Source: Treponema sp. UBA3819 (GTDB lineage: Bacteria; Spirochaetota; Spirochaetia; Treponematales; Treponemataceae). Taken from it: a stretch of 5,215 nucleotides of DNA. A model generated the notes under the pieces. The model ran no database searches. It worked only from the letters and a program-made list of their open reading frames with translations, and was not told the DNA's origin. Both the position numbers and the translations under genes were made by a program. Below are positions 1 through 5,051 of this stretch, piece by piece (the stretch's first letter is position 1; every line of letters begins with the position of its first letter). Location of the stretch: positions 1 through 5,215 of the forward strand of contig DFDV01000209.1 in NCBI GenBank assembly GCA_002369025.1, given 5' to 3'.

Positions 1-48
1 TTTTGCCATGTCTTTTGCCATGTCCTCGGCCATGTCCTTTGCAATTTC
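1..48 (-). repeat. In-frame tandem 12-nt repeat in the tail of the Rpn-type gene
   Basis: Four 12-nt units lie head to tail: 1-12 and 13-24 are identical (ttttgccatgtc), and 25-36 and 37-48 each differ from them at three positions. On the coding strand they give (A)KDM-type tetrapeptide repeats, with EDM in one unit. The array may continue left of the window. The unit length is a multiple of three, so slippage would change the length of the tail but not the frame. Variable charged tails of this kind are usual in Rpn-type proteins. Confidence 0.85.
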
Positions 49-735
49 TGGAGCCAGAAGTTCCGCTTCTTCTTTTATGCTCTGATCCCATGTCATAAAC
101 TGCATCCTCCATTGCGCATTATGCTTTGCGCGGATTACTTCGGTAGCAAGGTGACGGGTAAAGTCCGTCTCCGCAGATTTTCCCTGCAGGAAACGGAAAA
201 ATGCCTGTTCCTCATTTGACGGCATTATATCACATTTTTGTGCGTTAAAAAAGATTTTATATGCCTTGTCGTCAAGTTTTACAGAAAAATCTTCTTTACA
301 GTAATTTTCAAATGAATAGACGGGCAGGCCTTTCTTGAAAATATCGCTCAGGCAGAGGAAAATGACATAGGACTCTTTTATCTCCCCATAGTCGTCTCCC
401 GTCTGAAAATTGTCTGTATCTATCATTGACTGATAGTAGCGTGCCCGCATAGGGAGGTTTTTCTTGTCTGTTGTCTGCATTTCGATGTCAAATATCCGAT
501 TGTCATCTTTTGTGTATACATCAAAACGAATTCCGTGGGATTCATAATCAATCTTGAAGTTCTTTTCAGAAACAGGTGTTTCCAGTCGTTCGATTTTGAC
601 GTGCAGCAGCATTTCCAGCAATTGCCTGCACAGTTCTTTATTTTCGCTCATTACTTTGCAGAAAATAAAATTGTTTGCCAGCGTAGCCCGTTCCCAGCGT
701 TTTGCGGAACTCAGTTTTGTCTTTTCGTTTTTCAT
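1..735 (-). CDS. Rpn-family PD-(D/E)XK nuclease / putative transposase, C-terminus cut by window edge
   Basis: The frame is open for 245 codons from ATG at 735 to the left edge; the C-terminus lies outside the window. The N-terminus (WERATLANNFIFCKVM, residues 14-29) and the GIRFDVY...IFDIEMQ block (69-87) are the hallmarks I know from the Treponema-expanded family TIGR01784/PDDEXK_2 (Rpn, recombination-promoting nuclease). D72 and the E85-x-Q87 pair match the D...ExQ metal-binding core, so the active site looks intact. YYQSMID (about 98-104), SYVIFLC (about 124-130) and the HNAQWRMQFMTW segment (about 212-223) also fit the family. E. coli Rpn proteins are DNA endonucleases that raise RecA-independent recombination; whether this one acts so is inferred. 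The start at 735 has only a weak GGA 8 nt upstream, but it is the first Met that keeps the conserved N-terminus. The C-terminal end becomes a charged repetitive tail (AKDMAEDMAKDMAK). A second family member begins at the right edge. Confidence 0.93.
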   Translation of the reverse strand, partial: MKNEKTKLSSAKRWERATLANNFIFCKVMSENKELCRQLLEMLLHVKIERLETPVSEKNFKIDYESHGIRFDVYTKDDNRIFDIEMQTTDKKNLPMRARYYQSMIDTDNFQTGDDYGEIKESYVIFLCLSDIFKKGLPVYSFENYCKEDFSVKLDDKAYKIFFNAQKCDIMPSNEEQAFFRFLQGKSAETDFTRHLATEVIRAKHNAQWRMQFMTWDQSIKEEAELLAPEIAKDMAEDMAKDMAK

Positions 736-967
736 GGTGATGTTCCATATATAAGATTTTGCAGAGTTTTTTCTCTACACTATATATATAGGCAGCGAAT
801 TTGCATTTTAGGCTAAATTTTCCGAAAAAAAATGAAAAATTCGTTTTTTCCAATAAGTCAAATTTCCGCCGCTCCTTAAAGGAAAGTTTGCGGGGCGTTG
901 CGGGGACAGGCTGGACAGACTTTTCTTTGGGGCTGGCAGGAATTTCCCCGCTAGAAAGGGTAGCGTA

Positions 968-1002
968 AGACCGCTTGTCTGCCAGGGGCAGGCAGGCGGT
1001 CT
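968..1002. repeat. Strong 16-bp hairpin downstream of the invertase gene
   Basis: Arms 968-983 (agaccgcttgtctgcc) and 987-1002 (ggcaggcaggcggtct) are inverted repeats around a 3-nt loop. Fourteen of 16 positions are Watson-Crick pairs. The other two are U.G wobbles in a plus-strand transcript but A/C mismatches in a minus-strand one, so the structure is better as plus-strand RNA. No T run follows on either strand, so it is not a canonical intrinsic terminator. It may be part of a dispersed GC-rich repeat. Confidence 0.7.
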
Positions 1003-1007
1003 GGAGC

Positions 1008-1027
1008 GAGGGGGAGACTTCCCCCTC
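1008..1027. repeat. 8-bp GC-rich hairpin directly after the invertase stop
   Basis: Arms gaggggga (1008-1015) and tccccctc (1020-1027) are perfect inverted repeats with a 4-nt loop, 8 bp beyond the invertase stop codon. With the 968-1002 hairpin it makes a compact tandem structure that could protect the 3' end of the invertase mRNA or slow polymerase. No U-tract follows. Confidence 0.65.
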
Positions 1028-1035
1028 CCAGAGGA

Positions 1036-1632
1036 CTATGAGATTCTGCGGATGTGATTTTTTATGGTGTCCCAAGAGACTTGGAATTCTTTGGCGAGAG
1101 ATTTTATGGAACGACCTGCGTTGATTTCTTCTATTATATATTTGTTAAACGGGGTGAGTTTGTAATGGGAGGACTTTTGTCCTTTACGGCGGCCAATGTG
1201 AACGCCGGATTTTTTGGCACGCTCCAGGGCGACTTTTGTGCGCTGGCTGATGAGCTGGCGTTCAATTTCTGCGGCGAGTCCGAATGCGAAGGAGACTACC
1301 TTGCTGGTGATGTCGTCGCTGAGGCGAAAGTTGTCCTTGATTGTCCAGACGCTGGCATTTCTTTCCTGAAAAAAATTGAGGGTGTTCATTATCATTAAGA
1401 GGCTTCTGCCCAGACGTGAAAGTTCAGTACAGATGATGAGGTCGCCATTCCTGATGTTTTCCATGATGACTTTGCCCAGTTTGCGGAAACTGGGATCCTT
1501 GGTGCCACTTATGATGTCTTCTACCCAAAGATCAATGTTAATGCCGTTTTGTGCGCAGAATTTTTGGATTTCCATTTTCTGATTCTCTGTGTTCTGTGCG
1601 TCTGTTGAAACGCGTATGTAACCGTATGTCAT
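1036..1632 (-). CDS. mpi: Mpi-family serine DNA invertase / site-specific recombinase
   Basis: A complete 198-residue small serine recombinase, the usual size for invertases and resolvases. The catalytic domain opens with YGYIRVST, placing the nucleophile at Ser9 with Arg7 beside it. SRLGRS supplies Arg73 and Arg76, and IERQLISQRT carries Glu124-Arg125 at the start of the long dimer helix. A C-terminal helix-turn-helix follows (about 168-196). The WTIKDN..L.DDI.SKV segment (96-112), AFGLAAEIERQLISQRT (116-132) and GRRKG.KSSHYKLT (147-160) closely match, from memory, the Mpi master invertase of Bacteroides, including Ser72 where resolvases have Asp. Mpi is known to invert many surface-gene promoters in trans; a similar role here is inferred. 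The start at 1632 is chosen because GGAGG lies 5 nt upstream and the conserved fold begins at once; an in-frame ATG at 1668 adds 12 unrelated residues. It diverges from the porin genes. Confidence 0.93.
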   Translation of the reverse strand: MTYGYIRVSTDAQNTENQKMEIQKFCAQNGINIDLWVEDIISGTKDPSFRKLGKVIMENIRNGDLIICTELSRLGRSLLMIMNTLNFFQERNASVWTIKDNFRLSDDITSKVVSFAFGLAAEIERQLISQRTKVALERAKKSGVHIGRRKGQKSSHYKLTPFNKYIIEEINAGRSIKSLAKEFQVSWDTIKNHIRRIS

Positions 1633-1637
1633 GTTTT

Positions 1638-1642
1638 CCTCC
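1638..1642 (-). promoter_or_regulatory. Shine-Dalgarno site of the invertase
   Basis: Minus-strand GGAGG lies 5 nt before the ATG at 1632. It decides between this start and the upstream in-frame ATG at 1668, which has no comparable site. Confidence 0.85.
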
Positions 1643-1664
1643 AAATATAGTGTGGTTTGCGAAA

Positions 1665-1694
1665 ACAATACTACGATATGGTAATTATTGCAAA
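1665..1694 (-). promoter_or_regulatory. Candidate sigma-70-like promoter for the invertase
   Basis: On the minus strand TTGCAA (1694-1689) is followed after 17 nt by TATTGT (1670-1665), a reasonable -35/-10 pair about 30 bp upstream of the start codon. The pair sits within a small inverted repeat (GGTTTGC 1654-1660 / GCAAAACC 1690-1697). This was assigned by eye, with no experimental support. Confidence 0.4.
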
Positions 1695-1712
1695 ACCTAT
1701 GTAACAGAACTT

Positions 1713-1734
1713 GGCAGGGGCGCTTCCACCTGCC
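1713..1734. repeat. Small hairpin in the porin leader region
   Basis: ggcagg (1713-1718) and cctgcc (1729-1734) form a 6-bp stem with a 10-nt loop. It lies in a GC-rich stretch (about 1711-1765) that stands out from the AT-rich DNA on both sides in the 185-bp divergent region. A second 6-bp hairpin (aaaacc 1775-1780 / ggtttt 1784-1789) follows, 16 bp before the porin ribosome-binding site. I see no convincing -35/-10 pair for the plus-strand operon. Confidence 0.45.
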
Positions 1735-1805
1735 TTCGCAGCACAGCCGCTCGGAGACTCGTTTCTATCTCAAAAAAACCGTTGGTTTTAAATGCCCCAC
1801 AAAAT

Positions 1806-1811
1806 AGGAGG
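1806..1811 (+). promoter_or_regulatory. Shine-Dalgarno site of the first porin gene
   Basis: AGGAGG lies 6 nt before the ATG at 1818. It fixes the start at the signal peptide and rules out the longer in-frame extension reaching back to 1551, which runs through the invertase gene. Confidence 0.9.
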
Positions 1812-1817
1812 ATTTTT

Positions 1818-3035
1818 ATGAAAAAAATCTTAAGCACAATGCTCGTTGGGGCATTGATTGCAGGGATTGCATTTGCTGAAGTAAGTTTTGAATACAAAGG
1901 CACTGCAATACTCGGAAACGCCACAAAGTTCATCGGCGATGAAACGAAGGCAAAAGATGACACTACAACCAAAGCGGCAGGTAAGGGTGCAATTGAAAGA
2001 AAAGATGCTTTCACACTTGCTGCAAAAAATGAAGTTGCTGGTGTTGAAATTGAATTTGATGTGGAAGGAGACGGAAATAATGCTGGCTATAGCAAATTCA
2101 ATCTCGACCATTTCTATGGATATCTGACATTTGGTCTGCCGGTAGGAAACCTGCAGATTACTTCTGGTAAGTGGAATGCCCGCTGGGTAAGCCGCGTAAA
2201 GAGTGACGGCGGCGAGCTGGACGGCAAGTTCTACGAAGCATACAAGCCAGGCGTAATGAATGGTACAATCGCAGGCGATATTGATAATCTGACTGGTGCA
2301 GGCAATATGTCTACCGTTCTGGCATACACGCTCAACGACGTACTGCCTGGCAGCCTGATGTTCAAGTTCGGCCTCGTGGGCCTGCAGAACAAGCCTTTCG
2401 ACAATACGACCCTTTACAACGAAGGTTCAAGCGATGCAACGGACATCCGTTCCGGCTTTGTTGGACAGATTGCATTGCGCCTAGACGACCTGCTCAAGTT
2501 CAACGTGGACTTCAAGACCCTCAAGCAGAATGCATATGCTTTCGGCATCTTCCTGAGCCCGCTCATGGTAGAAAAGCTTGAGGCTACTGTAGGCTTCTCA
2601 ATGGGTCTCTACAGACCGGGCGACAAGATTGCTGAGGCAAGCCGCATCGACCGCACTGAATGGGGCGTAGACCTGCGCCTGCGCTATGCAATCACTGACA
2701 GGGTTGCGGTCACGACCATGCACAACATTTCCGGCTACAAGCTGTCTCCGACCAACGGCTCGTCAGAAGACGACAAGGCTATGTGGAACATGATTTCAGC
2801 ATCCGTAAAGGCTGGAGACAACATCCGCTTCCTGGCTACCGTTCAGAATAAGAACACGAGCTGGAATGCTTCAAATCCGGATGCAAATACATTTTCTATC
2901 ACGCCTGCATGTGAAATCAAGATTAATGAAAAGTCAAAGTTCACTGCTGCGTTTGACATTCGCTGGGCAGGCGTAACGCCGTATGCTGGTATTGGTGACA
3001 TCAAGTTGCCGATTTACTTTAATTTCTCACTCTAA
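1818..3035 (+). CDS. Exported porin-like outer-membrane beta-barrel protein (first of a paralogous pair)
   Basis: The product has 405 residues. Residues 1-20 form a signal peptide: KK at 2-3, a hydrophobic core, and cleavage expected after A18-F19-A20. Residues about 38-63 are charged and low in hydrophobics, as in a surface loop. The rest is a run of amphipathic strands joined by short polar turns, for example 64-82, 99-116, 165-189, 213-234, 239-265, 282-307, 322-344 and 375-383. The chain ends in LPIYFNFSL, like an outer-membrane assembly signal although Leu rather than Phe is last. DLRLRY (285-290) and its surroundings align with DLRARY (286-291) of the next gene, so the two are paralogs. 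I recognise no named family or substrate; treponemal porins of this type are usually annotated as hypothetical. Codon composition shifts visibly, with AT-rich ends and a C/G-ending-codon middle (about 2170-2860). Confidence 0.85.
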   Translation: MKKILSTMLVGALIAGIAFAEVSFEYKGTAILGNATKFIGDETKAKDDTTTKAAGKGAIERKDAFTLAAKNEVAGVEIEFDVEGDGNNAGYSKFNLDHFYGYLTFGLPVGNLQITSGKWNARWVSRVKSDGGELDGKFYEAYKPGVMNGTIAGDIDNLTGAGNMSTVLAYTLNDVLPGSLMFKFGLVGLQNKPFDNTTLYNEGSSDATDIRSGFVGQIALRLDDLLKFNVDFKTLKQNAYAFGIFLSPLMVEKLEATVGFSMGLYRPGDKIAEASRIDRTEWGVDLRLRYAITDRVAVTTMHNISGYKLSPTNGSSEDDKAMWNMISASVKAGDNIRFLATVQNKNTSWNASNPDANTFSITPACEIKINEKSKFTAAFDIRWAGVTPYAGIGDIKLPIYFNFSL

Positions 3036-3068
3036 TCTGTTGGTGGGTTGTAGAAGTAATAATTCTTT

Positions 3069-3073
3069 GGAGG
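3069..3073 (+). promoter_or_regulatory. Shine-Dalgarno site of the second porin gene
   Basis: GGAGG lies 6 nt before the ATG at 3080. It sits in the 44-bp gap after the first porin, which contains no terminator-like hairpin, so the two genes are probably co-transcribed. Confidence 0.88.
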
Positions 3074-3079
3074 AATTAG

Positions 3080-4438
3080 ATGAAAAAAATTATAACTGCA
3101 CTTACATTAGGTGCATTGATTGGAACAGCAGCGTTTGCTGACGTTGAAGTAAGCCTGAACTTTCGCCAGCGTGCAACAATGTTTGCTGCATATGAAGGCG
3201 AAAAGAAAGGCTTATTTGCTACAGATATTTACAACGGAAATGGTACTGATAACCTGAACTTCAACCTGTCAGGTGACATTGCTGCATTTGAATCACAGTT
3301 CGTAAGTGACCAGAATACAACGAATTTGATTCGTGCAAAGAAGTTGGCAGCATCCCTCTTTCTGGGTAACCTCACCCTGTATGCAGGTACTTGGTCAGAC
3401 GGTCTTGCAAACGGTGCATACCGCACAAAGGCTGACGGCGACGCAGGTAACCTGGAAGGCATTGACTTTGAGTACAAGAAGCTCGGTTCTATCTTCGGAA
3501 GCTCACCGTCAATCTTCGTAGATAACCCGGTAAACCACCCCAACAATGGTGGTGAAAACTACGCGGCTGGTCTTAGTTACAACCTTAAATTTAATACTGG
3601 TGTAGTAAATCTGACAGGATTCTACATCTCAAATGAACGTTCTGACACAACGACAACCTGGTATCAAAATGATGGTAAAGAAGATGCTAAAAAGAGCGAC
3701 GGCTCATGGCAGGGACACGCACTGTCATTCAGAGTTGATGCCCGCCAGGATGATGTTGGACAGGGTGAACTGGTGTTCAAGGTAGGTCAGTCAAAGATTA
3801 AGAACAGCGATGGAAATTTGGCTACCGCAATGGCATTCGGTGCATACGTACAGCCCAAGATTCTGAACCAGCTGATTCTTACCTTCGGTGGTGCAGGTTC
3901 AGTCGTAGACAGCAAGTTCACCGACTGGTCTTTGGACTTGCGCGCTCGCTACTCAATCATCCCCAACAAGTTGAGCATTTCTTCATTCCACGCTTTCAGC
4001 GCGCTCACGGGCGACGGCGAGGATCTCCTTGGTGCCGTATCAAGCACAAAGGGTATCGCAGTTTCAGCAGTTGAAACAGGTACTAACATCGGTAAGCTTG
4101 GTACTGCTGCAGTTAAGCGCGACAAGATTATGTCCAACAACATCATGGTGCGCTACAAGGTGAATGACACCCTGTCTCTGATTGCTATCGCGGCTGACAT
4201 GATTGGCTTCGGCAAGTCTGGCGGCAAGGACGTAAAGAACGCTGCGGGCGACGGCGATGCCGGTGCATTCGTGCAGCTGCGCTTCTGCGGCTACGCACAG
4301 CTCTTCGCTTCAGGAAATGCGGCCATCACGACCGGTCTTGTCTGTGCCATCAACGATGCCACAAACTACAAGGACGCAGACGGAAAGGCTTCATACTGGA
4401 CATGGGGCATTCCTGTTATCCTCCGCGTTAAGTTCTAG
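3080..4438 (+). CDS. Exported porin-like outer-membrane beta-barrel protein (second of the pair)
   Basis: The product has 452 residues, and residues 1-20 form a signal peptide (KK at 2-3, cleavage after A18-F19-A20) very like that of the upstream paralog. The mature part alternates polar and hydrophobic residues in strand-turn-strand units (about 57-75, 88-105, 159-184, 211-222, 228-238, 249-275, 282-306, 352-376, 396-423) and ends in PVILRVKF, whose terminal Phe is the classical outer-membrane beta-barrel signal. AMAFGAYVQPKILNQLILTF (250-269) and DLRARY (286-291) align with AYAFGIFLSPLMVEKLEATV and DLRLRY of the first porin. Loops differ in length (about 184-210 and 309-350 here), as expected of surface-exposed variable regions. 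Two cysteines (403, 422) lie late in the chain. The last 600 bp look richer in C/G-ending codons than the first 600. Substrate is unknown. The gene is followed after 6 nt by a hairpin and terminator. Confidence 0.85.
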   Translation: MKKIITALTLGALIGTAAFADVEVSLNFRQRATMFAAYEGEKKGLFATDIYNGNGTDNLNFNLSGDIAAFESQFVSDQNTTNLIRAKKLAASLFLGNLTLYAGTWSDGLANGAYRTKADGDAGNLEGIDFEYKKLGSIFGSSPSIFVDNPVNHPNNGGENYAAGLSYNLKFNTGVVNLTGFYISNERSDTTTTWYQNDGKEDAKKSDGSWQGHALSFRVDARQDDVGQGELVFKVGQSKIKNSDGNLATAMAFGAYVQPKILNQLILTFGGAGSVVDSKFTDWSLDLRARYSIIPNKLSISSFHAFSALTGDGEDLLGAVSSTKGIAVSAVETGTNIGKLGTAAVKRDKIMSNNIMVRYKVNDTLSLIAIAADMIGFGKSGGKDVKNAAGDGDAGAFVQLRFCGYAQLFASGNAAITTGLVCAINDATNYKDADGKASYWTWGIPVILRVKF

Positions 4439-4444
4439 TCCAGC

Positions 4445-4470
4445 ACAAAACGGCCGCACGGCTGTTTTGT
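4445..4470 (+). repeat. 11-bp hairpin just after the second porin
   Basis: acaaaacggcc (4445-4455) pairs with ggctgttttgt (4460-4470) across a 4-nt loop, with one G.U wobble. It starts 7 nt after the stop codon and has no T run of its own. It probably works together with the terminator that follows, for example by protecting the 3' end. Confidence 0.7.
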
Positions 4471-4476
4471 AAAGGC

Positions 4477-4510
4477 AAAAGCCGCTCCGTTACGGGGCGG
4501 CTTTTTTTTT
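4477..4510 (+). terminator. Rho-independent terminator of the porin operon
   Basis: aaaagccgc (4477-4485) and gcggctttt (4497-4505) form a perfect 9-bp stem, extended inward by a U.G pair and CCG/CGG to a tiny loop. Nine consecutive Ts (4502-4510) follow. This is a textbook intrinsic terminator for the plus-strand porin pair. Confidence 0.93.
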
Positions 4511-4602
4511 ACACAGATATGCACAAATGTTCTGAGATAGGTCACGGATGATGTTTATTTTATTATCTGTGCTCAATCCGTGTAAATCCGCGTTCATCTG
4601 TG
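4511..4602. repeat. Interspersed CACGGAT/ATCTGTG stem-loop repeat, copy A
   Basis: This stretch begins with a GAT-rich arm (acacagatatgcac, then cacggatgatg), passes an AT-rich loop, and ends with the pyrimidine-rich arm 4565-4602 built from atctgtg, atccgtg and ttcatctgtg. The right arm is the rough reverse complement of the left, so it can fold. Copies B and C downstream share the same order of words. It abuts the terminator T run. From memory, repeats with these words are scattered in intergenic DNA of many unrelated bacteria, but I cannot check that here. Confidence 0.75.
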
Positions 4603-4652
4603 TTTTTTTTCAGACGAGACGTGGATATTGGTTTCGCGTGCTAATAGATGTT

Positions 4653-4838
4653 AAAAAATGGCGCTCAGCATAGATGAACTGAATAAAAACAGACGGAAGG
4701 CAAGCCAGGGACACGAAATACACTTTGTGCGGGCGACCGGAGGGAGTCCAATACCAAATACGCACAACCGTGGATTTCAGTGTTCCGATTGCCGTTAGTC
4801 TGTTTCTGTCGAGCTACAACTGCACTGCGCCATTTTTT
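4653..4838. repeat. 186-bp long imperfect palindrome with 12-bp perfect ends (MITE-like or structured RNA)
   Basis: The ends aaaaaatggcgc (4653-4664) and gcgccatttttt (4827-4838) are perfect inverted repeats. Moving inward, further pairs occur in the same order on both arms: aaacagac 4687-4694 with gtctgttt 4798-4805; ggca 4699-4702 with tgcc 4790-4793; acac..gaaat 4711-4719 with atttc..gtgt 4774-4783; ttgtgcg 4725-4731 with cgcacaa 4761-4767. The centre (4732-4760) is GC-rich and unpaired. No coding frame of note lies inside. Weaker symmetry may continue outward (ttcgc near 4633-4637, gcgaa near 4858-4862). Clear target-site duplications were not seen. It is either a non-autonomous transposon remnant or a structured RNA; I do not recognise a known RNA family. 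Confidence 0.7.
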
Positions 4839-4900
4839 TGATAGACTAATTTGAATGCGAAGCCCCTAGCTGCTGTTTTGAAACGAATGCGGTGTTTTTG

Positions 4901-4984
4901 ACACTGATGCACTCAGATGCACGCAGATGGACACGGATATTTTTTATCTGTGTCTCATCTGTGAAAATCACCGTTCATCTGTGG
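4901..4984. repeat. Interspersed CACGGAT/ATCTGTG stem-loop repeat, copy B
   Basis: The left arm 4901-4939 repeats acactgatgcac, cagatgcacgcagatgg and acacggat. An AT loop follows, then the right arm 4946-4984 with atctgtg, catctgtg and ttcatctgtgg. It has the same orientation and word order as copy A, about 390 bp away, and the long palindrome at 4653-4838 lies between them. Confidence 0.78.
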
Positions 4985-4997
4985 TTTCTTTCCCAAT

Positions 4998-5036
4998 ATC
5001 TGTGCCCCATCCGTGTTAATCAGTGTTCATCTGTGG
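4998..5036. repeat. Half copy (right arm only) of the CACGGAT/ATCTGTG repeat, copy C
   Basis: The 39 bases start with atctgtgccccatccgtg and end with ttcatctgtgg, matching the right arms at 4565-4602 and 4946-4984. No left arm precedes it: the 13-nt gap after copy B is pyrimidine-rich. It ends 15 bp from the stop codon of the right-edge nuclease gene, so it could be part of that gene's 3' untranslated region. Confidence 0.75.
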
Positions 5037-5051
5037 TTTTCGTGATTGTTT

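Larger units (their letters stand above)
736..1035. other. Intergenic region between the Rpn-type gene and the invertase; no credible gene
   Basis: These 300 bases split into two parts. Positions 736-860 are AT-rich and include the 12-nt palindrome ctatatatatag (780-791) and TATATA-like stretches upstream of the nuclease start, probably its promoter area, though no clear -35/-10 pair stands out. A weak A/T stem with a TTCG loop lies at 834-849; read on the minus strand it is followed by a T run (about 831-824), so it could act as a weak terminator behind the invertase. Positions 861-1035 are GC-rich and hold the two hairpins listed separately. A minus-strand frame stays open through the whole stretch, but it overlaps both neighbouring genes and has no ribosome-binding site of its own. 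Confidence 0.6.

Noticed and set aside
638..1075. 145-codon open frame on the minus strand bridging the invertase end and the nuclease start
   Set aside because: It overlaps both recognised genes in another frame, has no ribosome-binding site, and its middle translates hairpin DNA. Only the short ABC-F-like stretch at 904-845 is worth keeping, as a possible relic.
1054..1398. Plus-strand open frames opposite the invertase (1054-1398, 1376-1582)
   Set aside because: They are antisense shadows of a well-supported gene, with no recognisable protein features.
1633..1668. Longer invertase starting at ATG 1668
   Set aside because: The 12 extra residues do not fit the family, the upstream ATG has no Shine-Dalgarno, and GGAGG sits ideally before ATG 1632.
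1551..1817. Extension of the first porin upstream to 1551
   Set aside because: It would run antisense through the invertase gene and bury the signal peptide; AGGAGG before 1818 decides the start.
2337..3851. ACGTAC/ACGTTC words (2337-2343, 3635-3642, 3845-3851) as possible Mpi recombination sites
   Set aside because: They match only the centre of the ARACGTWCGT-type site I recall for Bacteroides Mpi, lie inside the porin coding regions, and have no longer matching arms.
4603..4900. Known structured RNA (RNase P, tmRNA, SRP, retron msr-msd) in the gene-free region
   Set aside because: None of the conserved motifs of these RNAs was recognisable, and no reverse transcriptase lies nearby.
4946..5036. 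CRISPR array made of the ATCTGTG...CATCTGTGG units
   Set aside because: Only two adjacent imperfect copies with a 13-nt gap, another copy about 380 bp away, internal sub-repeats and no cas genes.
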